Assembly: GCA_002425245.1 (NCBI GenBank)
Contig: DILW01000095.1
Span: forward strand, 1-11,839
Reading direction: 5' to 3'
Length of the DNA: 11,839 bases
DNA from: Betaproteobacteria bacterium UBA5582
GTDB lineage: Bacteria; Pseudomonadota; Gammaproteobacteria; Burkholderiales; Rhodocyclaceae
Within the stretch, counting starts at the first letter, position 1, and each line of letters starts with the position of its first letter. The position numbers and the translations under genes are program-made. A model generated the notes under the pieces. The model did no database searches. It was not told the DNA's origin and saw only the letters and a program-made list of their open reading frames with translations. This document shows, one piece after another, positions 7,772-11,839 of the stretch.

Positions 7772-7804
7772 CGGCGCCCCGGCTTCGGCCCGGGCGCCGT
7801 TTTT
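7772..7804 (+). terminator. Rho-independent terminator of the pedH-like gene
   Basis: CGGCGCCC (7772-7779) pairs with GGGCGCCG (7792-7799), followed by TTTTT (7800-7804), 38 bp after the stop codon. A smaller hairpin (CCGGGC/GCCCGG, 7749-7765) precedes it. Read on the minus strand the hairpin is preceded, not followed, by the T/A run, so it is not clearly a terminator for the converging cytochrome gene. Confidence 0.85.
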
Positions 7805-7825
7805 CTTGCGCCGACGACCAGCGCC

Positions 7826-8305
7826 TCATTCGCGCCCCCCGCGCGCCTGCGCTTCGATGAAGACCTGGATCGCCCAGGCCAGCTCCTGCTTGAGCACGCC
7901 GTCCCAGGGCGGCATGTGGGTGACGCCAACGATGATCTTGCCCTGGCGCACGGTCTTGGCGAAGTAGGCGTCCTTATCCGCCTGGCAGCGGGCTTTCAGT
8001 TCGGCACTGACAATGCGCCGGCAGGCCCGGTTGAGGTTGCGCAGATCCGGTGCCGGTGCGGCATTGGTGGCGGCATCGGCGCCATGGCAGCGGGCGCAGG
8101 ACTGGTTGTAGGCGCTGCGGCCGATATCGTAGGCGGCAGGCAACCCGCGGTAGGGATTGTTCTCGCGCCAGTCATTGCCCAGCGCGGGCAGGGCCGAATC
8201 GTCGACCACCGGCGGCTGGGCGATCTCGGCCGCGAGCACGGCGCCGGCAAACAACAGGGCCCAGGCGCCGAGAAACAGTAGATGCAGTCGTCTCTTCATG
8301 GCCAT
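7826..8305 (-). CDS. pedF: Periplasmic cytochrome c550, PedF-like electron acceptor of the PQQ dehydrogenases
   Basis: A 159-residue monoheme c-type cytochrome with an N-terminal signal peptide (MAMKRR, hydrophobic stretch, cleavage near VLAA26). The heme is attached at C70-A-R-C73-H74 (YNQSCARCHG) with distal ligand M131 (GVTHMPPWDG). Two further cysteines, C95 and C107, flank an acidic/basic segment and may form a disulfide, as in the PedF group. It should accept electrons one at a time from reduced PQQ and pass them to a terminal oxidase. It is the last gene of the operon dehydrogenase - pentapeptide protein - cytochrome. The start overlaps the stop of the previous gene (TGATG), so 8305 is chosen as a coupled start; GTG at 8308 and ATG at 8299 are alternatives. 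No strong ribosome site is visible, which fits coupling. Confidence 0.87.
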   Translation of the reverse strand: MAMKRRLHLLFLGAWALLFAGAVLAAEIAQPPVVDDSALPALGNDWRENNPYRGLPAAYDIGRSAYNQSCARCHGADAATNAAPAPDLRNLNRACRRIVSAELKARCQADKDAYFAKTVRQGKIIVGVTHMPPWDGVLKQELAWAIQVFIEAQARGGRE

Positions 8306-8880
8306 CACCAGTCGGTCGGGCAGCCGGTGCAGCCCGTGAAATCGGCATCCTGGAATACCGCGAAACGGCGGAAACTGCCGCTGAGGTCGGCGCCGCGCAG
8401 ATTGACGGTGAACAACTTGGCCTCCTCCAGATTGGCGTCGACCAGGCGGGCGCGCTCGAACCAGGCAAAGTTGGCCTTGGCCGCTTCCAGGGTGGCGCCG
8501 GTCAGGTCGGCATCGGTGAAATCGGCCCGGAACAGGCGGGCATGCTCAAGGTCCGCGCCGACAAGGCGGGCGCCGCGGAAACTGGCGGTCGGCGCCGCCA
8601 CCTTGCCCAGGCGGGCGCCGGTCAGGTCGGCTCCGTCAAAGTTGGCCCCGGCCAGCATGGCGCCGCGCAGGTCGACCCGGGCCATCCTGGCGCCGCGGAA
8701 ATCGGCCCCGGCCAGGTTCTTGCCGGCCAGGTTGGCATGACGCAGGTCGCCCCCCGGGCAGCGGGTGTGCGACCAGATCGGACAACCGTTGATCACCGGC
8801 GGATCCTCCCCTTCTTCGGCGGCCGTGGCGCCGCTCACTCCAGCCACGGACAACATGGCAACGAACAAATATCGCAACAT
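8305..8880 (-). CDS. Secreted pentapeptide-repeat protein of the alcohol dehydrogenase operon
   Basis: A 191-residue protein with a signal peptide (MLRYLFVAML..., cleavage near ATA20). A short Cys-containing segment (C33, C41) leads into about 140 residues of A(D/N)LxG-type pentapeptide repeats, such as ANLAGKNLAGADFRG and ADFTDADLTGATL. The protein ends in a CTGC motif (C184, C187). Such repeats fold into a right-handed quadrilateral beta-helix, here in the periplasm, probably with cysteine-capped ends. The function is not known. Its place between a quinoprotein dehydrogenase and its cytochrome, with translational overlap to the latter, suggests a role in their maturation, docking or stability. 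The CTGC motif has no following His, so it is not a heme site. AGGAAAG precedes the ATG. Confidence 0.9.
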   Translation of the reverse strand: MLRYLFVAMLSVAGVSGATAAEEGEDPPVINGCPIWSHTRCPGGDLRHANLAGKNLAGADFRGARMARVDLRGAMLAGANFDGADLTGARLGKVAAPTASFRGARLVGADLEHARLFRADFTDADLTGATLEAAKANFAWFERARLVDANLEEAKLFTVNLRGADLSGSFRRFAVFQDADFTGCTGCPTDW

Positions 8881-8904
8881 GGTCTGCTTTCCTGGCGTTG
8901 GCAG

Positions 8905-8957
8905 CCCTGGCCGGCGCTCGCCGACCAGGGGATAAATGCAGGCGGCCGCTGGCCGCC
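8905..8957 (-). repeat. Two GC-rich hairpins between the calcium-type dehydrogenase and pentapeptide genes
   Basis: The 82-bp gap holds GGCGGCC/GGCCGCC (8941-8957, 3-nt loop) and CCCTGG-C-CGGC/GCCG-A-CCAGGG (8905-8930, one mismatch, GCTC loop). On the minus strand the first is followed by TGCATTTATCC, which is not a full T tract. They may attenuate transcription or shield the upstream dehydrogenase mRNA from decay, so that the abundant enzyme is made in excess over the two downstream proteins. Confidence 0.5.
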
Positions 8958-8962
8958 CGCCG

Positions 8963-10840
8963 TCAGCGCTGGGCCTGAGTCAGCGCCTTCGGCAGCTTGA
9001 ACACCCACACCGAGCCGCCCTGCGTCACCTGCTTGGTCAGGTCGGCCATGTCGCCGCCCCACAGCGGCACCGCGCCGCCGTAGCCGGACTGGATGCCGAG
9101 GTATTGCTCGCCGTCCATTTCCCAGGTCACTGGCACGGAAACGATGCCCGAGCCGGTCTGGAATTTCCACAGCTCCTTGCCGGTCTTCTTGTCGAAGGCC
9201 TTGACGTAGCCATCCGAGGTACCGGTGAACAACAGGCCGCCGGCGGTGGTCAGGGTGCCGGCCCAGAGCGGGAATTTCTCCTTGTGCTCCCAGGCGATCT
9301 TGCCGGTCTTCGGATCGATGGCGCGCAGGATGCCGACGTGGTCATCGAACAGGCGCTTGATGCGGAAGCCCTGGCCGAGGTAGGCGGAGCCGGCCTTGTA
9401 GGTCAGCTTCTCGGTCCAGTAGTCCATCGCCCAGTGGTTGGCCGGGATGTAGAAGAGCTCGGTCTGCGGGCTGTAGCTCATCGGCATCCAGTTGGTACCG
9501 CCCAGGAAAGGTGGCGAAACGAAGATCGAATCGCCCTTCTCGGCGCCGTCCTTGACCTTGGGCGGCCGGTTATCCTTTTCGATCGGCTTGCCGGTCTTCA
9601 GGTCGAAGCCGGAAGCCCAGGTGATGCCATCCACGAAGGGCCAGGCGCCGATCAGCGAGGTCGGCTTGTTCGGGTAGCCAGCGCCGGTCGCCAGCTTCTC
9701 GCGGTCGGTGACGAAGAAGAAGCCGTTGCGGTCGGCGTGCGCCGAGGCCTTGACCTGCTTGCCGGTCTTCGGGTCCTTGTACTCGAAGAGCACCACCGAG
9801 TTGTTGCCGGAGAAGTCCCAGGCGTCGTTCGGGGTGTGCTGATAGAAGCCCTTGAGTTCGCCGGTGCTGGCGTCGACATAGGCCTGGCCGGAGGTGAACA
9901 GGCTGTCCCAGTTGCGCGGATCGTCGCCTTCCTTGGTCCGATGCCAGGTGTTCCACGGCGCCGGGTTGCCGGTTCCGATCACCACCATGTTCTTGTCCAC
10001 GTCGTAGCTGGCCGTTTGCCACGGCGCGCCGCCGCCCTGATGCCAGGCTTCGACCAGCTTGCCGTCCTTGTCGCGCGGCCACGAGGGCGCGTTCTTGTCG
10101 CCGGTCGGCGTGCTTTCCTTGCCGTTCAGGCGGCCCATGTGGCCTTCGACCATCGGCCGCGCCCAGACTTCCTCGCCGGTATCCGGATCGCGCGCGAACA
10201 GCCAGCCGACGACGCCGAACTCGTCACCCGACGAGCCATGCACCAGCAGCACCTTGCCGCTCTTCTGGTCCTTGACCACGAAGGGGGCACCGGTCATCGT
10301 GTAGCCGACCTTGTGGTCGCCGAACTTCTTGCGCCAGACGACCTTGCCGGTGTCCTTGTTGAGGGCGACGATGGCAGCGTCGAGCGTGCCGAAGTAGATC
10401 TTGTCGCCGTAGATGGCGGCGCCGCGGTTGATCACGTCGCAGCAGGGGCGGATGTCGTCGGGCAGGCGCGCCTCGTATTCCCACAGGCGCTTGCCGGTAC
10501 GGGCATCGATGGCGAAGATGCGCGAGTAGGAGGCGGTGACGTAGATAACGCCATCATGGACCAGCGCCTGCGCTTCCTGGCCGCGCTGCTTTTCGCCGCC
10601 GAAGGAGAAACTCCACGCCGGCACCAGGTGCTCGACGTTCTTGGTATTGACCTTGGCCAGCGGGCTGAAGCGCTGCGCCTTCAGGCCGAGGCCGTAGGAC
10701 AGCACGTCCTGGGTGGTCTTGTCGTCGTTGAGGATGTCTTCCCAGCTCACCTTGCTGCCGGCCATCGCCGGGGCGCAAAGGGTGGCGGCGACAAGGGCGG
10801 CGATGAGGGTCGGACGGGGATTGAACCGGGTTGTTGCCAT
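8963..10840 (-). CDS. exaA: PQQ-dependent ethanol dehydrogenase, predicted calcium-dependent (ExaA/PedE-like)
   Basis: A 625-residue type I quinoprotein alcohol dehydrogenase, paralogous to the protein at 5952-7733. The signal peptide is MATTRFNPRP..., cleaved near AMA28. C133-C134 form the vicinal disulfide (PCCDVINRGAA). Metal and catalytic residues by motif are E207 (GDEFG), N292 (GTGNPAPWN) and D342 in AWDFSGNN. The residue two after catalytic Asp is S344, as in calcium enzymes, not Asp. N292 to D342 is 50 residues, the same as N266 to D316 in P. aeruginosa ExaA as I recall it; in the paralogue the gap is 42. There is no C-terminal cytochrome domain. Start 10840 is chosen because AGGAGA lies upstream and a signal peptide follows; an upstream in-frame ATG at 10900 would add 20 residues running through the leader. 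First gene of an operon with the pentapeptide protein and cytochrome. Confidence 0.94.
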   Translation of the reverse strand: MATTRFNPRPTLIAALVAATLCAPAMAGSKVSWEDILNDDKTTQDVLSYGLGLKAQRFSPLAKVNTKNVEHLVPAWSFSFGGEKQRGQEAQALVHDGVIYVTASYSRIFAIDARTGKRLWEYEARLPDDIRPCCDVINRGAAIYGDKIYFGTLDAAIVALNKDTGKVVWRKKFGDHKVGYTMTGAPFVVKDQKSGKVLLVHGSSGDEFGVVGWLFARDPDTGEEVWARPMVEGHMGRLNGKESTPTGDKNAPSWPRDKDGKLVEAWHQGGGAPWQTASYDVDKNMVVIGTGNPAPWNTWHRTKEGDDPRNWDSLFTSGQAYVDASTGELKGFYQHTPNDAWDFSGNNSVVLFEYKDPKTGKQVKASAHADRNGFFFVTDREKLATGAGYPNKPTSLIGAWPFVDGITWASGFDLKTGKPIEKDNRPPKVKDGAEKGDSIFVSPPFLGGTNWMPMSYSPQTELFYIPANHWAMDYWTEKLTYKAGSAYLGQGFRIKRLFDDHVGILRAIDPKTGKIAWEHKEKFPLWAGTLTTAGGLLFTGTSDGYVKAFDKKTGKELWKFQTGSGIVSVPVTWEMDGEQYLGIQSGYGGAVPLWGGDMADLTKQVTQGGSVWVFKLPKALTQAQR

Positions 10841-10872
10841 CTTTATTGTCTCCTGAAAGGTGTCGTCTGCTT

Positions 10873-10910
10873 CCCGATGGATCGGGGGCGGCCTGTCCAT
10901 TCCGACAGGC
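10873..10910 (-). other. Leader hairpins of the calcium-type dehydrogenase mRNA
   Basis: GCCTGTC/GACAGGC (10891-10910, 6-nt loop) and CCCGA/TCGGG (10873-10886, 4-nt loop) lie in the untranslated leader. With the -10 predicted at 10917-10922 transcription would begin at about 10910, putting the first stem at the extreme 5' end. That is an arrangement known to stabilise mRNAs such as E. coli ompA. Structure is by eye; function is inference. Confidence 0.45.
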
Positions 10911-10916
10911 GAGCCG

Positions 10917-10922
10917 AGTATA
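10917..10922 (-). promoter_or_regulatory. Candidate -10 of the calcium-type dehydrogenase promoter
   Basis: TATACT on the minus strand (5 of 6 to consensus) has no recognisable -35 at 17 bp (the hexamer there reads GGACGG). This suggests an activator-dependent promoter, with the two dyads at 10947-10982 centred near -43 and -65 of the predicted start. Confidence 0.45.
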
Positions 10923-10946
10923 GGAAGCGCTTTTGCCCTCCGTCCC

Positions 10947-10982
10947 GGGAGAAGCTCCCTGGCAAACCGGGAAAAATTCCCG
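10947..10982. promoter_or_regulatory. Tandem dyad operator between exaA-like gene and MoxY-like kinase gene
   Basis: GGGAG-AAG-CTCCC (10947-10959, centre 10953) and CGGGAA-AAA-TTCCCG (10968-10982, centre 10975) share the form GGGARAARYTCCC. Their centres are 22 bp apart, two helical turns, so a regulator would bind both on one face. The upstream sequence TCCCGGGA (10943-10950) adds a further palindrome. The likely binder is the LuxR-type partner of the kinase encoded to the right, but this is inference. Confidence 0.55.
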
Positions 10983-11045
10983 ACCTTCCGCGCGCTCGGT
11001 ACGAAACCTGCTCAGCCTCGCCCATGACAATAAGAAGGGGGCGCA

Positions 11046-11839
11046 ATGGATCTCAGACGACGATTGGTGGGCTATCTCGGCGCCCTGCTCGGCGGCTTGC
11101 TGGTGGTGGCCGTGGCCATCCACCTGCATTCGCTGCGCGGCGATCTCGACGCCGAAGTCGCCGCCTCGACCCACCTGGTGGACATCCTGGTCGCCGCCAG
11201 CCAGCCGGGAACCACGCCCGAGCAAGTGCAGGCGCTGCTGCGCGATGCGCCGCTGCGCCACATCAGCATCGAAGCGACGGCACAAGCGCCGGCTGAACGC
11301 AGCTGGCTGGCCGCCCTGCTCGCCCCCGAGGCGGCGCGGCCGACGCCGCGCACCGTGCACATCGGCGGGCAGACGCTGTACGTCGTCGCCAACCCGGATT
11401 CGGAGATCGACGAGCGGCTGGACGACACTGTTCGACTTTGCATCACCCTGTTGCTCTATTCTGGAGCAACCCTGCTCGTCGCCTGGTGGGCGGCGCACCG
11501 CGCGCTGAGCCCGGTGCGCGAACTGGAGGCCGGTCTGCAGCGGCTGGCGCGCGGCGAGGAAGCGGCACGCCTGCCGGCCTTCGCGCTGCGCGAATTCAGC
11601 CGCGTCGCCGGTGCCATCGACATTCTTGCCTCCGCCCTGGGCAGCGCGCGCGCCGCCCAGCGCCAGCTCGCCCGCCAGTTGATCGAGGTGCAGGAAGCCG
11701 AGCGCAAGACCCTGGCAAGGGAATTGCACGATGAGATGGGGCAGACGCTGACCGCCATCGGCATCACCACCGCTTACCTGGAGCGCCACGCCGGCCAGTT
11801 GAGCGGCGAACAGCTCGCCCAGCGCCAGCTCGCCCGCCA
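11046..11839 (+). CDS. Sensor histidine kinase of the NarL/UhpB class, MoxY-like (partial, 3' end outside window)
   Basis: 264 codons of an inner-membrane kinase. The N-terminal region MDLRRRLVGYLG with TM1 (about residues 8-26), then LRGDLDAEVAASTHLVDILVAA, resembles the LapD/MoxY N-terminal domain. A periplasmic part of about 100 residues follows, then TM2 (about 132-152), a HAMP-like linker (LSPVRELEAGLQRLARGE) and the HisKA_3 box with phospho-acceptor H228 (ERKTLARELHDEMGQTLTAI). The ATPase domain lies beyond the window. Such kinases phosphorylate LuxR-type regulators; MoxY controls methanol dehydrogenase in Paracoccus. Being divergent from the calcium-type dehydrogenase, it probably senses alcohol, aldehyde or metal status for that operon. 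The start is supported by AAGGGGG just upstream. The last 24 bases repeat an earlier part of the same gene (see findings). Confidence 0.9.
   Translation, partial: MDLRRRLVGYLGALLGGLLVVAVAIHLHSLRGDLDAEVAASTHLVDILVAASQPGTTPEQVQALLRDAPLRHISIEATAQAPAERSWLAALLAPEAARPTPRTVHIGGQTLYVVANPDSEIDERLDDTVRLCITLLLYSGATLLVAWWAAHRALSPVRELEAGLQRLARGEEAARLPAFALREFSRVAGAIDILASALGSARAAQRQLARQLIEVQEAERKTLARELHDEMGQTLTAIGITTAYLERHAGQLSGEQLAQRQLAR
11654..11839 (+). repeat. 24-bp perfect direct repeat inside the kinase gene, second copy at the window end
   Basis: The 24 bases at 11654-11677 recur exactly at 11816-11839, in frame, encoding AQRQLAR twice, 162 bp (54 codons) apart. The first copy lies just before the phospho-acceptor helix. 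The second copy is the last sequence of the window, where it could reflect an assembly end at a repeat. Confidence 0.7.

Noticed and set aside
5769..7829. A 686-codon open frame on the minus strand opposite the lanthanide-type dehydrogenase.
   Set aside because: It is an antisense mirror of a high-GC gene. It runs through the sigma-54 promoter region and has no recognisable domain.
8305..8880. The C-terminal CTGC of the pentapeptide protein as a heme-binding site.
   Set aside because: A c-type heme site needs CxxCH; here Pro follows the second Cys.
8295..8880. The regularly spaced GCG/GTCGGC units in this stretch as a DNA repeat array or CRISPR.
   Set aside because: The periodicity is 15 bp, in frame, and is explained by the pentapeptide codons of the protein.
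8911..8957. The gap between dehydrogenase and pentapeptide genes as a full terminator and a separate promoter.
   Set aside because: The stems are not followed by a clear T run, and no promoter-like sequence is visible before the pentapeptide gene.
8936..11296. A 786-codon open frame on the plus strand opposite the calcium-type dehydrogenase.
   Set aside because: It is an antisense mirror of a clearly conserved quinoprotein and also crosses the divergent intergenic region and the kinase start. No motif supports it.

Overview
The window is high-GC, densely coded Gram-negative DNA. Gene content (TctCBA carrier with TctDE, paired PQQ alcohol dehydrogenases, a PedF-type cytochrome, a MoxY-type kinase) and codon use suggest a betaproteobacterium, perhaps of the Rhodocyclales. 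That placement is inference; there is no rRNA or marker gene here.

Left half (1-5586), solute uptake and its regulator. A periplasmic solute-binding protein gene runs off the left edge on the minus strand (1-307). It is divergent from a two-component pair, tctD (401-1069) and tctE (1100-2518). Converging on these is a complete tripartite tricarboxylate transporter operon on the minus strand, tctC-tctB-tctA (5586 to 2606). It has a palindromic hairpin between tctC and tctB and ends at a strong UUCG-loop terminator (2529-2553). An 11-bp-spaced direct repeat (CTTTC-N6-CTTTC inside a shared 18-bp block, 16 of 18 bases identical) lies about 75 bp before both the solute-binding protein gene and tctC, in the same orientation. 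I propose it as the TctD box joining both transporters into one regulon.

Right half (5587-11839), periplasmic alcohol oxidation. Divergent from tctC is a type I PQQ alcohol dehydrogenase (5952-7733). Its metal site carries the extra Asp (D326, two residues after catalytic D324) that marks lanthanide-dependent enzymes such as PedH and XoxF. It is preceded by an excellent -24/-12 sigma-54 promoter (5855-5870). On the opposite strand is an operon of a second PQQ dehydrogenase (10840-8963; Ser at the equivalent position, the calcium or ExaA/PedE type), a secreted pentapeptide-repeat protein (8880-8305) and a PedF-like cytochrome c550 (8305-7826). Divergent from that operon is a NarL-family histidine kinase with a LapD/MoxY-like N-terminus (11046 to the right edge), truncated at the core by the window end. 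Two matching dyads (GGGA-N5-TCCC, centres 22 bp apart) sit before the predicted -10 of the calcium-type gene and probably bind the kinase's partner regulator, which would lie outside the window.

Together the right half looks like a lanthanide/calcium switch for alcohol oxidation in which the two isoenzymes have unrelated promoters (sigma-54 against a dyad-controlled promoter) and may share one cytochrome. No mobile elements, CRISPR arrays, tRNA or rRNA genes were seen. The main novelty candidates are the two-target TctD box, the sigma-54 promoter of the lanthanide-type dehydrogenase, the tandem dyad operator, and the periplasmic pentapeptide protein encoded between dehydrogenase and cytochrome.
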